Numbered from the stretch's first letter, positions 26,843-35,787 are shown. The stretch is DNA of 64,000 nucleotides from Nesterenkonia sandarakina (GCF_003003175.1 NZ_PVTY01000006.1:62001-126000); one strand, 5' to 3'. The notes: generated by a model from the letters alone, not told the origin. Translations and numbers: made by a program.

Positions 26843-27771
26843 TGAAACGTCCTTTCGGTGGAAGCGGGGTCTGCTGTCAGCGCCCCCAGCCTCTCCAACG
26901 CTGCGGCTGGGAGCTGGTTTCGCCAGCTCCGGGTCGGCGCCCATCCGAGGTCCTGCGCCGCGGCCTCGATGCTGAACAGTGAGCCGTTCCCGGAGAGCTG
27001 ATCACTGAGATGGGCGATCTCGGGCAGGTAGGTGCTCAGCAGGTCTGCTGGTGGTGTCACAGCCATGACATCGGCGGCCGAGACGAAGTAGCACCTGCCT
27101 GAAGGGGCCGAGTCCGCGTCCAGCCAGGCCATCACGAAGCTGGCTGCGTCGCGCGCATCGAGGTAGTTGAAGAGCGAGACCGCGGCGAGCTCCGGGGAGG
27201 CCAGCCGCTCCTCGATCGTGTGCCCCTGCTGGGTCGGCGCACCCTGCCACTCCTCCGGCGCCACCACGTAGCACGGGCGGAAGGAGGCCAGCCTGGTCTG
27301 CGGATGGGCCAGCGCGAAGCTGGAGACCATCTTCTCCAGGACGACTTTGGAGAGCGCGTAGGCGTGGTGGGGCTGCACCTCGCTGTGTTCATCGAGCGGA
27401 AGGCTCTGTGGTTGCCACCCGGGCCTCCCGTAACCGAGCACGGTAGGACTGGAGGCCACGAGGATGCGCGTGACCCCGGCCTCGATCGCCGCCTCCAGCA
27501 CCGTGAAGCCCATTCCGGTGTTGACTCCGAAGATGGTTCGTTCAGGAGCGCTGAACGGCACGGCGATCGCCGCCAGATGGACCAGCGCGTCGGGTCGCAG
27601 CTTGTGCAGGATCGCGGCGGCCTGTGCGGGCTCCGTGAGGTCGGCCTCGACGGACTGTTCATCCGTGGAACCGGTCCGGTCTATAGAGGTGACCCTGAGG
27701 CCCGCCTCACGGAGCCCTCGGACCACGCTTCGCCCGAGACGCCCCGAACCGCCGGTGACAGCGATATGCAT
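26839..27771 (-). CDS. NAD-dependent epimerase/dehydratase family enzyme, candidate uronate dehydrogenase
   Basis: A 310-residue extended short-chain dehydrogenase. The N-terminal TGGSGRLGR (6-14) binds NAD, VASSP supplies the catalytic serine, and YALSK (138-142) is the Tyr/Lys pair. In front of a kdgD-type dehydratase the missing step is oxidation of a hexuronate to its aldarate lactone, the reaction of uronate dehydrogenase, which belongs to this same superfamily. It is about 45 residues longer than characterised uronate dehydrogenases, so other sugar oxidations remain possible. First gene of a four-gene transcript (this gene, kdgD, dehydratase, LacI regulator) under a promoter with a GAAAGCGCTTTC operator. 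Confidence 0.7.
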   Translation of the reverse strand: MHIAVTGGSGRLGRSVVRGLREAGLRVTSIDRTGSTDEQSVEADLTEPAQAAAILHKLRPDALVHLAAIAVPFSAPERTIFGVNTGMGFTVLEAAIEAGVTRILVASSPTVLGYGRPGWQPQSLPLDEHSEVQPHHAYALSKVVLEKMVSSFALAHPQTRLASFRPCYVVAPEEWQGAPTQQGHTIEERLASPELAAVSLFNYLDARDAASFVMAWLDADSAPSGRCYFVSAADVMAVTPPADLLSTYLPEIAHLSDQLSGNGSLFSIEAAAQDLGWAPTRSWRNQLPAAALERLGALTADPASTERTFH

Positions 27772-27846
27772 TCCGACCCCCTCTCCAGGTGCCTGGTCCT
27801 CTTCTTGGATCTAGGGCGAGAATCGGAATCTCGACCAGACCTGCAA

Positions 27847-27892
27847 GAAAGCGCTTTCTCAGAGTCTATCCCCTTGAGCCTCCAGCATTCAA
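27847..27892 (-). promoter_or_regulatory. promoter and perfect GAAAGCGCTTTC operator of the uronate operon
   Basis: On the minus strand TTGAAT (27892-27887), an 18-bp spacer and TAGACT (27868-27863) form a likely promoter. A perfect 12-bp palindrome GAAAGCGCTTTC (27847-27858) follows five bases after the -10, where a bound repressor would cover the transcription start. Further upstream TGTGACGGTGAACACA (27948-27963) resembles a Crp/GlxR box and overlaps the start of the divergent gene. Confidence 0.7.
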
Positions 27893-27948
27893 CTGTGGAT
27901 CGTGGGGCGATTCCGCATCGTGCGAGCCGAGCACTTCTCACTTAGTCT

Positions 27949-29016
27949 GTGACGGTGAACACAACATCAGAGATCTCCGCAGACCGCGCCCTCAAGCGCG
28001 AACGCCTCTGCTCCCTCCTGCGCGCCGAGGACTCCTCGGTCTGGTTGAGCAGCCCCGCCGCCGTGGCCTGGTACTTGGATGGCGCGCGGATCCACACCTC
28101 TCTCGTGGGCCCCCCGGTCGCGGGGGTGTTGGTGGGCAGAGACGTAGAACAGGTGGTCAGCTTCAGCAACGAAGCGGACCGCCTGGCCGCTGAGGAGCTC
28201 CCTGCGGGCCTTGAGCTGCGCACTGTCCCCTGGCATGCGCCGCTGGAGTCCGCGCTTGTGGACATCCCGGGACTGCGCCGAGAAGTCGACATGGAACCGG
28301 AGGTTCGCGCGGCTCGTGCGGCGTTGCTGCCCAGGGAGCTGGCGAGGTTCGAACAGCTCTGCGCAGAGACTGCGGCACTGCTCACGACGCACCTGAGGAC
28401 CTTCAGCTCCCGACGCACCGAACGTCAGTTGGCAGCCGAGATCTCCGCAGGGATCGTCGAGCTGGGAGCGGACCCCGTGGTCGTCATGATCGCAGGAGCG
28501 ACTCGGCTGACCTATCGACACCCCCTGCCCACCGACGCTCCCGTCGGCGATCGCGCCATGATCGTCGTCTGCGCACGCCGCCACGGACTCATCGCCAACC
28601 TCACCCGATGGGTGCGCGTCGGCGCCCCGCACCCCGAGGACCTCGAGCGGGAACGGCGGATACTCGCCGTCGAGGCCGCCTACCTCGGGGCTACCCGCCA
28701 GGGTCGAACACTTGATCAGGTGCTCCGGGAGGGCGCCGCAGCGTACGCCGAGAACGACTTCGACGCGGAAGAATGGCAGAATCACCATCAGGGCGGCGCC
28801 GCCGGCTATGCGGGCCGCGATCCCCGTGCCGCGCCAGAGACGCCGGACATGATTCAGGACCAACAGGCCTTTGCATGGAACCCTTCTGCCCCGGGCGCCA
28901 AGGTGGAGGACACCGTCCTCCTGGACGGTGCAGAGATCCGACCGCTGACGGTCGACCCCTCCTGGCCCTCTGTGACCGTCAACGGCATACCGCGTCCGGT
29001 GACGCTCGAGGTCTGA
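27949..29016 (+). CDS. M24 (pita-bread) family protein with degenerate metal site
   Basis: A 355-residue protein with the two-domain layout of creatinase/prolidase: an N-terminal creatinase-like part (about 1-120: SVWLSSPAAVAWYLDGARIHT) and a C-terminal pita-bread part (about 125-355: LCAETAALLTTHLR). The usual Asp-x-Gly-x and SDxTR metal-binding stretch is replaced by VVCARRHGLIANLTRW, so the two aspartates appear to be Cys/Ala and Asn; a His remains in NHHQGGAAGYAGRD. It may not be a metallopeptidase. It is divergent from the uronate operon and 58 bases before the end of the dioxopentanoate dehydrogenase gene, which runs toward it. GTG start at 27949. Confidence 0.68.
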   Translation: MTVNTTSEISADRALKRERLCSLLRAEDSSVWLSSPAAVAWYLDGARIHTSLVGPPVAGVLVGRDVEQVVSFSNEADRLAAEELPAGLELRTVPWHAPLESALVDIPGLRREVDMEPEVRAARAALLPRELARFEQLCAETAALLTTHLRTFSSRRTERQLAAEISAGIVELGADPVVVMIAGATRLTYRHPLPTDAPVGDRAMIVVCARRHGLIANLTRWVRVGAPHPEDLERERRILAVEAAYLGATRQGRTLDQVLREGAAAYAENDFDAEEWQNHHQGGAAGYAGRDPRAAPETPDMIQDQQAFAWNPSAPGAKVEDTVLLDGAEIRPLTVDPSWPSVTVNGIPRPVTLEV

Positions 29017-29074
29017 GCCCTCCGCACCGCCCGGGGCGAGCGGCGTCCGGGGAGGCCCTCAGCCTGACTGCAGT

Positions 29075-30685
29075 TCAGCCGCCGAGGTCGTACTCCCCAT
29101 CCACCCGGCGCGGCACGCCCCACGGGTTGGCGTCTCGCACGACCTCCGGCTGGAGCCCCTCAGGTAGGTTCTGGTATGCCACTGGGCGCATGAAACGATC
29201 GATTGCGAGTGTGCCCACCGAGGTGGAGCGTCCGTCCGCAGTGGCGGGAAAGGGGCCGCCATGCACGATCGCCTCCCCTACATCAACACCGGTGGGCCAG
29301 CCGTTGGCGAGGACGCGTCCGACCTTCAGCTCAAGTGCAGGCAGGATGCTGCGAGCCATCTCCAGGTCCCCACTGTCCTCGGGGTCCAGGTGCAATGTCG
29401 CGGTCAGCTGCCCCTCCAGGTGGTCCACCAGGGCCTCCAGCTCCTCCAGATCCGCATAGCGAATGAGGAGGCTGTGTGCCCCGAAGACCTCCTCCGCGAG
29501 CGCAGGCGTCTGCAGAAAGGTCGTGGCAGCGGCGGAATACACCGAGGGCGCCGGCGCATTGGCCGAAGCGCCCTCGACGCCGTGGCCCACTTCGTGGACT
29601 CCTGGCAGCGAGGACACCCTGGATTCTCCACGCACCCGGGCGGTGGAAATGCTGGGCGTGAGCATGGTCGCCCCTTCCGCCATGCTCACCTGGTCGGCGA
29701 CCGTCTCAATGAAGGCGTCTCCGTCACTCCCCGCTGGCACGAACATCAGGCCCGGGGACGTGCAGAGCTGTCCACCGGAACCGTTGACCGAACCGATGAA
29801 CCCCTCCGCGAGGACGGCCCTCATCGTCCTCGATGCGATCGCTGAAGCGAGGACCACCACCGGGTTGATCGAGCTCATCTCGGCGAAGACAGGAATCGGC
29901 TGCGGCCGCGCGGCAGCCGTGGCCATCAGGGCTGTTCCTCCGCCGCGTGACCCGGTGAACCCGACGGCCTTGATGCGCGCATCCTTGACCAGCTGCTGCC
30001 CGATCTCATTGCCGCGGCCGTAGACCAACGAGAAGACCCCTCCCGGAAGGTCGGCTTCGGCGACCGCTGCGCTGAGCGCCAGACCCACCAGCTGACTGGT
30101 CGCCGGGTGTGCGTTATGAGCCTTGAACACCACCGGGCATCCGGCGGCGAGCGCGGAGGCAGTGTCCCCGCCTGCCACAGAGAAGGCGAGCGGAAAGTTC
30201 GACGCTCCGAAGACTGCCGCGGGACCGAGGGGCACCTTGCGCTGGCGGAGGTCCGGACGTGGGAGGGGCCCACGCTCGGGCAGTGCGGGGTCGATCCGGA
30301 CTCCGAAGTGGTCACCTTCCCGCGCCACCCCGGCGAAGAGCCTGAGCTGATTGACCGTACGGGCCAGTTCACCCTGGAGCCGCTGCCTCGGCAGTCCGGT
30401 CTCCCGCATCGCAGTGCTGATGATCTCCTCACCCTGGGCGTCCACCTTCTGTGCCGCATCCTCCAGAAAGGCCGCACGCCGGGCGGGATCGAGCGCACGG
30501 TACTCCGCGAACGCCTCATCCGCCGCCTGGACGGCGGCACACAGCTGCCCCTCGCTGAGGAAGCTGAACTCGGGCCCCTCCTCCCGATCGGTGCTGGGGT
30601 CGACGCTGCGAACTCTTCCGGCGACCCCCGGAGTCGACTTCCCCGCGATCAACGAGTGGCAGGTGGTCTCTTGCTGCATTCCCAT
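29075..30685 (-). CDS. 2,5-dioxopentanoate (alpha-ketoglutarate semialdehyde) dehydrogenase
   Basis: A 536-residue aldehyde dehydrogenase of the KGSADH group, oxidising 2,5-dioxopentanoate to 2-oxoglutarate with NAD(P). Group-typical stretches are GPLPRPDLRQRKVPLGPAAVFG and SNFPLAFSVAGGDTASALAAGCPVVFKAH (Asn163). Catalytic Glu269 is in VFAEMSSINP and the nucleophile Cys308 in GGQLCTSPGL. Length is normal for the group, which is longer than ordinary aldehyde dehydrogenases. ATG has GGAGG with good spacing. A GAAAGCGGTTTC operator lies 56 bases upstream, so it belongs to the same regulon as the transporter and uronate operons and completes the route to the TCA cycle. Confidence 0.91.
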   Translation of the reverse strand: MGMQQETTCHSLIAGKSTPGVAGRVRSVDPSTDREEGPEFSFLSEGQLCAAVQAADEAFAEYRALDPARRAAFLEDAAQKVDAQGEEIISTAMRETGLPRQRLQGELARTVNQLRLFAGVAREGDHFGVRIDPALPERGPLPRPDLRQRKVPLGPAAVFGASNFPLAFSVAGGDTASALAAGCPVVFKAHNAHPATSQLVGLALSAAVAEADLPGGVFSLVYGRGNEIGQQLVKDARIKAVGFTGSRGGGTALMATAAARPQPIPVFAEMSSINPVVVLASAIASRTMRAVLAEGFIGSVNGSGGQLCTSPGLMFVPAGSDGDAFIETVADQVSMAEGATMLTPSISTARVRGESRVSSLPGVHEVGHGVEGASANAPAPSVYSAAATTFLQTPALAEEVFGAHSLLIRYADLEELEALVDHLEGQLTATLHLDPEDSGDLEMARSILPALELKVGRVLANGWPTGVDVGEAIVHGGPFPATADGRSTSVGTLAIDRFMRPVAYQNLPEGLQPEVVRDANPWGVPRRVDGEYDLGG

Positions 30686-30740
30686 GGTGCGTCCTCCGCG
30701 TCTGGATCGGGTCTCGGCTGGCCCACATCACAGTAGCTGA

Positions 30741-30769
30741 GAAACCGCTTTCTGTCCCGCTTTGGGACA
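30741..30769 (-). promoter_or_regulatory. GAAAGCGGTTTC operator and adjacent dyad before the dehydrogenase gene
   Basis: The minus strand reads GAAAGCGGTTTC at 30752-30741, identical to the operators of the transporter operons. Immediately next to it TGTCCC and GGGACA (30753-30758 and 30764-30769) form a second dyad around GCTTT. A TTGTCC on the minus strand could serve as -35, but no good -10 is visible at the usual spacing, so the promoter itself is uncertain. Confidence 0.65.
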
Positions 30770-30833
30770 ACCGCAGACTGTGGCCTGCCACAGAGCGTCC
30801 TGAATCCGGCCCTGCGGCAGGCCCCAACCCTGG

Positions 30834-32390
30834 TCAGGCCACCTTCACCTGCACGACCGCCCAGGACAGTGCCGGCAGGCTCATGGTCACGGCAGTGCTC
30901 TGCCCGGAGTCCCCGAGCCGGACGCCCTCCAGCGGCACCAGTCCCACCGCCTCCTGGCTCTGCAGGTCGTTGGCGGTGTGCCGGTCACCGCCTTCGGGGA
31001 TGCTCAGCACCTCCGCGCGCAGCACCTCGCTGGCGGTGAAGCCGCGCAGGTCCAGGGTCACGTCGGCGGCCTCCTCGAGCCCGCGGTTCGCGATGAACAG
31101 GGTCAGCGCCCCGGTCTCGGCGTCGTGGGTGGCGGCGGCGTCGATCACGTCGACGTCGCCGTGCCGGGCGGTGGGCTGCTGGTCGGCGCCGACGACCAGG
31201 CGCAGGATCTCTCCGGTGGCCAGCTCGGCGATCCGCGCGAAGGGCCAGAAGATGGTCTGCCGCCAGGCGGGCCCGTTCTCCTCCGACCGGATCGGGGCGA
31301 TCACGTTGACCAGCTGCGCCTGGTTGGCGATCCGCACCCGGTCGCCGTGGCGCAGCAGCGAGTGCATCAGGGTGCCGACGACGACGGCGTCCGTGACCGA
31401 GTACCGGTCTTCGATCAGCCGCGGGTGGGACTTCCACTCCTTGGCCACCTGATCCGGCTGGTCCTCGGTGTCCAGGCCCTGCTGGTACCAGACGTTCCAT
31501 TCGTCGAAGGAGATGTCGATCTGCTTGGTGTGCTTCCCGGCGGCCTTCACCGCGTCGATCGTCGCGACCACCCCGTCGATGAAGCCGTCCATGTTCACCG
31601 CCTCGGCCAGGAACGAGGCGGCGTCGCCGTCGTGCTCCTGGTAGTAGGCGTGCATCGAGATGTAGTCCACCTCGTCGTAGGTGTGGGTGAGCACGGTCTG
31701 CTCCCAGGTGCCGAAGGTGGGCATCTGCTTGCCCGAGGAGCCCACGGCGACGAGCTCGATGTCGGGGTCCACCAGCTTCATGGCCTTCGCGGCCTCCTGG
31801 GCGAGCCGGCCGTACTCCTCGGCGGTCTTGTGCCCGATCTGCCAGGGGCCGTCGAGCTCGTTGCCCAGGCACCACAGCTTGATGCCGAAGGGCTCCTGAC
31901 TGGTGCCCGCGGCGGCGGCGTGTTCGCGGCGCAGGTCGGACCAGTAGGTGCCGGAGGGGTGGTTGGCGTATTCGACCAGCGCCCGGGCCTCGTCCACGCC
32001 CCGGGTGCCCAGGTTGATCGCTTCCATGACCTCCATGTCCGCCCGCCTGGCCCATTCGACGAACTCATGGAGGCCGAAGGCGTTGGTCTCGATGGTGTGC
32101 CAGGCGCCGTCGATCCGGACCGGCCGGTCCTCGCGCGGTCCCACCCCGTCCTCCCAGTTGTAGCCCGAGACGAAGTTGCCGCCGGGGTAGCGCACGACGG
32201 TGGCGCCGAGCTCCTTGGCCAGGGCCATCACATCCTTGCGGAATCCCTGGTCGTCGGCCTCCGGATGGCCGGGCTCGTAGATCCCCGTGTAGACGCAGCG
32301 GCCCATGTGCTCCACGAAGGAGCCGAAGAGTCGCGGGGAGACATCGGCGATGGTGAAGTCACGGTCGACGATGATGCGGGCGTGGGACAT
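30834..32390 (-). CDS. abfA: alpha-L-arabinofuranosidase, GH51
   Basis: A 518-residue GH51 enzyme that removes terminal alpha-L-arabinofuranose from arabinan, arabinoxylan or arabinogalactan oligosaccharides. The retaining pair is visible: acid/base Glu178 in CLGNELDGPW and nucleophile Glu297 in SFDEWNVWY. RYPGGNFVSGYNWEDGVGP and the C-terminal beta-sandwich (ATHDAETGALTLFIANRG) are typical. No signal peptide, so it is intracellular, as usual for GH51. It ends a transcript binding protein-malF-malG-abfA, which mirrors the Bacillus araNPQ-abfA arrangement and supports import of arabino-oligosaccharides. Confidence 0.94.
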   Translation of the reverse strand: MSHARIIVDRDFTIADVSPRLFGSFVEHMGRCVYTGIYEPGHPEADDQGFRKDVMALAKELGATVVRYPGGNFVSGYNWEDGVGPREDRPVRIDGAWHTIETNAFGLHEFVEWARRADMEVMEAINLGTRGVDEARALVEYANHPSGTYWSDLRREHAAAAGTSQEPFGIKLWCLGNELDGPWQIGHKTAEEYGRLAQEAAKAMKLVDPDIELVAVGSSGKQMPTFGTWEQTVLTHTYDEVDYISMHAYYQEHDGDAASFLAEAVNMDGFIDGVVATIDAVKAAGKHTKQIDISFDEWNVWYQQGLDTEDQPDQVAKEWKSHPRLIEDRYSVTDAVVVGTLMHSLLRHGDRVRIANQAQLVNVIAPIRSEENGPAWRQTIFWPFARIAELATGEILRLVVGADQQPTARHGDVDVIDAAATHDAETGALTLFIANRGLEEAADVTLDLRGFTASEVLRAEVLSIPEGGDRHTANDLQSQEAVGLVPLEGVRLGDSGQSTAVTMSLPALSWAVVQVKVA

Positions 32391-32468
32391 GGTGCTCCTT
32401 GTGATCGGGGTGTGTGCTGCTGTGTGAGGTCTTGCGTGCAGGGCTGCGTGTTCTGTCGGGATGATCGG

Positions 32469-33383
32469 TCACTGGCCGCCGAAGCCGGTGGTCGCCACCC
32501 CCTTGACGATCTGGCGCTGGTAGAAGAGGAAGACGATGACCAGTGGCAGCGCGGCGAGCACCGCCTGCGCCATGACCTGGGAGTACTGCACGCCGTAGGC
32601 GCTGAGCACGGTCTGCAGCCCGACCGGCAGGGTCATCAGGGTGGTGTCGTTGATGATCAGGAAGGGCCACAGGAAGTTGTTCCAGGCCTGGATGAACACG
32701 AAGATCGACACCGCGCCGAGGATCGGGCGTGAGAGCGGCAGCACCACGGAGAAGAACACCCGCAGCCGGCCGGCGCCGTCGACCCGGGCCGCGTCTTCGA
32801 GCTCCACGGGGACGGCGTCGAAGAACTTCTTCAGGATGAACACGATGGGCGCCATCACGACCTGCGGGAGGATCAGCCCCCAGTAGGTGTCGACCATGTT
32901 GAAGGTCAGCATCTGGTAGTAGAGCGGGATGATCAGCGCCTGGGACGGCACGATGATCGAGGCGATGACCATCAGGAAGAGCCAGCGGCTGCCCTTGAAC
33001 TGCAGCCGGGAGAAGGCGTAGGCGGCCAGCGCGGAGATCGCCACGGTGATCGCGGTGATCACCGCGGAGGTCCAGAGGCTGTTGAGCGCCCAGACGTATA
33101 CGTTGCCCTGCGAGAGGATCGCCTCGAAGGCCTGGGTGGTGAAGCCGCTGGGACCGATCAGGTCGAGGCCTCCGGAGGCGGCGTCGGTCTCGGTCTTGAA
33201 GGAGGTCACCACCGCCCAGAACACCGGTAGCAGCCAGAGCACCGCCATGCTCACCAGGGCGGCGAACGCCAGGATCCGCAGCAGCCCGAAGGACTTCTCC
33301 CCCGGCATCCTGTTGGTCCGTCTGACCTGGGTGACATCGGCCCCGGGGGCATCGATCTCGTTCATGGTCGTCGTGGCGCTCAT
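32469..33383 (-). CDS. arabino-oligosaccharide ABC transporter permease (MalG type)
   Basis: A 304-residue CUT1 permease with six membrane segments and EAA loop LEDAARVDGAGRLRVFFSVVLPLSRPILG. Its ATG overlaps the stop of the MalF-type partner (ATGA at 33380-33383). The 78-nt gap before abfA holds no clear terminator, so abfA is probably cotranscribed. As with the other CUT1 importer in the window no dedicated ATPase gene is present, so a shared MsiK-type ATPase encoded elsewhere is likely. Confidence 0.88.
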   Translation of the reverse strand: MSATTTMNEIDAPGADVTQVRRTNRMPGEKSFGLLRILAFAALVSMAVLWLLPVFWAVVTSFKTETDAASGGLDLIGPSGFTTQAFEAILSQGNVYVWALNSLWTSAVITAITVAISALAAYAFSRLQFKGSRWLFLMVIASIIVPSQALIIPLYYQMLTFNMVDTYWGLILPQVVMAPIVFILKKFFDAVPVELEDAARVDGAGRLRVFFSVVLPLSRPILGAVSIFVFIQAWNNFLWPFLIINDTTLMTLPVGLQTVLSAYGVQYSQVMAQAVLAALPLVIVFLFYQRQIVKGVATTGFGGQ

Positions 33384-34354
33384 GAGTCTTCCTTCCGGCG
33401 GCGGAGCACGATCATCTGTGTGATGCCCACAAGAAGGATGAGCACGAAGAAGATGTAGGAGATGGCGGAGGCGTAGCCGAAGCGGTAGCCGACGAAGCCG
33501 GCCTCGAAGATGTACTGCACGATCGGTCGCGAGCTCTCCGAGGAGTTGCCGTCCATCATCTGGTAGGCCTGGTCGAAGAGCTTCAGCGAGGCCAGCATCT
33601 GCAGGACCAGGATGACTCCGGTGACCGGTCCCAGCTGCGGCAGCGTGATTGAGAACAGCTGCCGCCAGGGTCCGGCCCCGTCGACGGCCGCGGCCTCATA
33701 CTGCAGCGTCGGGATATTCTGCAGCGCCGCGAGGTAGAGCAGGAAGTTGAAGCCCACGGTCCACCAGATGGTGGCGATGGCGATCGAGATCAGGTCGACG
33801 TTGGCGGTCTGCAGCCAGGCGATCGGCTCCAGGCCGACGGCGCTGAGGATCTCGTTCGCCGCACCGATCTCCGGGTTGAAGATCCAGACCCAGATCTGGG
33901 AGATCACAGTGGAGGCGAGCAGGAAGGGCATGAAGAACGAGAGCCGCCACAGCCACTGACCGGGGAGCCCGGTGTTCACCAGCAGCGCCATGATCAGCGC
34001 GAAGAGCACCAGCGGCACCGTGGTGATCACGGTGAACCACACCGTGTTGCCGATCGAGCGCCACATCACGGCGTCGGAGAGCGCCTCCGAGTAGTTCTGC
34101 AGGCCGATGAAGCTGCCGCCGGTGCCGGTCAGGGACTGATCCGTCAGGGACAGGTAGATCCCGTGGATCAGCGGCCAGATGACGAAGAGCACGAAGGCCA
34201 GCATGAACGGCGCCAGGAAGGCCCAGGCGACCAGCTGGCCGCGGCGCCTGGCCTGGCGACGCGTGGGCGGGGCGGGGCGCGGACCGGAGGCGGCTCCGGG
34301 CGTCACCTCCGGGTCGGGTCCGACCGCGCTGCGGTCTGCCATCACATCTGTCAT
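33380..34354 (-). CDS. arabino-oligosaccharide ABC transporter permease (MalF type)
   Basis: A 324-residue CUT1 permease. The cytoplasmic N-terminus is Pro/Arg-rich (about 38 residues), followed by six membrane segments with EAA loop YEAAAVDGAGPWRQLFSITLPQLGPV. The gene overlaps its neighbours by four bases on both sides (ATGA motifs at 33380 and 34351), showing tight translational coupling with the binding protein and the MalG-type partner. Confidence 0.88.
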   Translation of the reverse strand: MTDVMADRSAVGPDPEVTPGAASGPRPAPPTRRQARRRGQLVAWAFLAPFMLAFVLFVIWPLIHGIYLSLTDQSLTGTGGSFIGLQNYSEALSDAVMWRSIGNTVWFTVITTVPLVLFALIMALLVNTGLPGQWLWRLSFFMPFLLASTVISQIWVWIFNPEIGAANEILSAVGLEPIAWLQTANVDLISIAIATIWWTVGFNFLLYLAALQNIPTLQYEAAAVDGAGPWRQLFSITLPQLGPVTGVILVLQMLASLKLFDQAYQMMDGNSSESSRPIVQYIFEAGFVGYRFGYASAISYIFFVLILLVGITQMIVLRRRKEDS

Positions 34355-35676
34355 GACCGTTCTCCCTGAGGATCGGCGGGATTGGGCTGGGCGAGCATGG
34401 TGTTCACGTAGCTGCGGAAGTCTTCCGCGGCCTCGTCGTAGCCGCTGCCCGAGACCACCGCGCCGCCGACGATCTGGCCGAACTGCTGGACGAAGTTGGA
34501 CCCGGATCCGGTGAACCAGGCCACCGGGTCATAGACCAGATAGTCCGCAGCCTCGGCGTACTCCGCCTGGGGCCTGAGCTCGGCATAGGCCGGGTCCTCC
34601 ACGATCGGCAGGTAGGCCGGAATGTGACCCGCCGCGGCCCAGGTCAGCGAGGACTTGAGCAGGTCAGCGACCACGGTGTAGGTGTCGCTGCGGGCCTGCT
34701 CGTCCGGTTCGCTCTGGTGTGGGAGCACGAAGGAGTGCGAGTCCGCGTAGACCGCGTTGCCGCCGAAGAGCGGCGGGATCATGGTCGCCCCGACCGGCAC
34801 CCCGGCGTCCTGCATGGCCGGCAGCTCCCAGACTCCGGTGAAGTGGATGCCCGAGCGCTGCGCGGCGAACTCCGCGATCGCCACGTCGATGGTGCCGCGC
34901 TGGGCGGCGATCTCGCCGTCGGCCAGCGAGTGCATGAACTCCAGCACCGCGGCGAAGGCCTCGGGGTCCATCTCCACCTGACCTCCCGGCGGGAAGGTCA
35001 TCTCGGCGCCGTGCTGGCAGTAGAGCGTGTAGAACAGCCGCCACATCTGCTGCCCGTCGCCGATGAAGCCGTAGGAGAGGCCATGGGTCCCGGTGACCCC
35101 GGCGATCTCGCGGCACATCTCACGGAACTCCTCGGGATCGCTGGGGCGCAGGAGCAGGCCGTCGGAATCCAGCGCCCCGGCCTGCCCGCAGATGTCGGTG
35201 TTGTAGAGCGCGATGAAGGGATGCGCGTCCAGGGCGACGCTGTAGAGCTCGCCGTCGACCACCGAGGAGTTCCACACCGGCTCACTGAAGGTGGACTCGT
35301 CCACGCCGAGCTCGCTGAACCGGCTCAGGTCCCAGGGGTCCAGCAGCCCGCCGGGGACGTAGCCGGGCACGCGGGAGGAGTGCATCACCGCGAGCTCCGG
35401 CGCACGGCCTCCGGCGCCGGCCATGGAGAGCTTCGTGTAGTAGGGCGCGCCCCAGGCCAGCACGGTGGGGCGGACGTGGAACTCGGGGTGGGCGGAGTTC
35501 ACGTCGTCGATCAGTCCCTGCAGGGCGATGCCGTCGCCTCCGCTGAGCAGGTGCCAGAACTGCAGGGTTCGCGCGGCGCCGTTCTGCCCCGGGGAGCAGC
35601 CGGAAAGCGCTGCGAGTCCTGCGGCAGCCAGGCCCCCAGCCAGGACGCTTCGACGGTTGACGCGTAGTTCGGTCAT
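34351..35676 (-). CDS. arabino-oligosaccharide ABC transporter substrate-binding lipoprotein
   Basis: A 441-residue CUT1 solute-binding lipoprotein. The signal peptide carries a twin-arginine pattern (VNRRSVLAGGLAAAGLAAL) followed by lipobox LSGC, so export may go through Tat before lipidation. The mature part has TLQFWHLLSGGDGIALQGLIDDVN, GRAPELAVMHSSRVPGY and FAAQRSGIHFTGVWELPAM. The ATG at 35676 with GGAG upstream is preferred to an adjacent GTG one codon earlier. Unlike the other three binding protein genes here it has no stem-loop behind it; the next gene overlaps by four bases. Confidence 0.87.
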   Translation of the reverse strand: MTELRVNRRSVLAGGLAAAGLAALSGCSPGQNGAARTLQFWHLLSGGDGIALQGLIDDVNSAHPEFHVRPTVLAWGAPYYTKLSMAGAGGRAPELAVMHSSRVPGYVPGGLLDPWDLSRFSELGVDESTFSEPVWNSSVVDGELYSVALDAHPFIALYNTDICGQAGALDSDGLLLRPSDPEEFREMCREIAGVTGTHGLSYGFIGDGQQMWRLFYTLYCQHGAEMTFPPGGQVEMDPEAFAAVLEFMHSLADGEIAAQRGTIDVAIAEFAAQRSGIHFTGVWELPAMQDAGVPVGATMIPPLFGGNAVYADSHSFVLPHQSEPDEQARSDTYTVVADLLKSSLTWAAAGHIPAYLPIVEDPAYAELRPQAEYAEAADYLVYDPVAWFTGSGSNFVQQFGQIVGGAVVSGSGYDEAAEDFRSYVNTMLAQPNPADPQGERS

Positions 35677-35733
35677 CACTCACCACTCCGGACGTGCGCG
35701 GGCTCAAAGCTCCGCAATCGTGATCGGTTGTCT

Positions 35734-35787
35734 TTTACATCGATGTAAAGACTGCGCCCATCCTACACAGCTGTGGTGCAGGTCACA
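35734..35787 (-). promoter_or_regulatory. arabino-oligosaccharide operon promoter, perfect LacI operator and Crp/GlxR-like site
   Basis: A perfect 16-bp palindrome TTTACATCGATGTAAA (35734-35749) with central CG is a clear LacI-type operator. On the minus strand TAGGAT (35765-35760) is a likely -10. TGTGACCTGCACCACA (35787-35772) is a Crp/GlxR-like box starting right after the LacI gene stop, placed over the -35 position (TGTGAC at 16 bp spacing). The operator is ten bases downstream of the -10. Confidence 0.75.

Noticed and set aside
30978-32732. A 584-codon plus-strand frame opposite abfA and the following gap
   Set aside because: Antisense shadow of a GH51 gene with clear catalytic residues; composition is compositional noise and no family features are seen.
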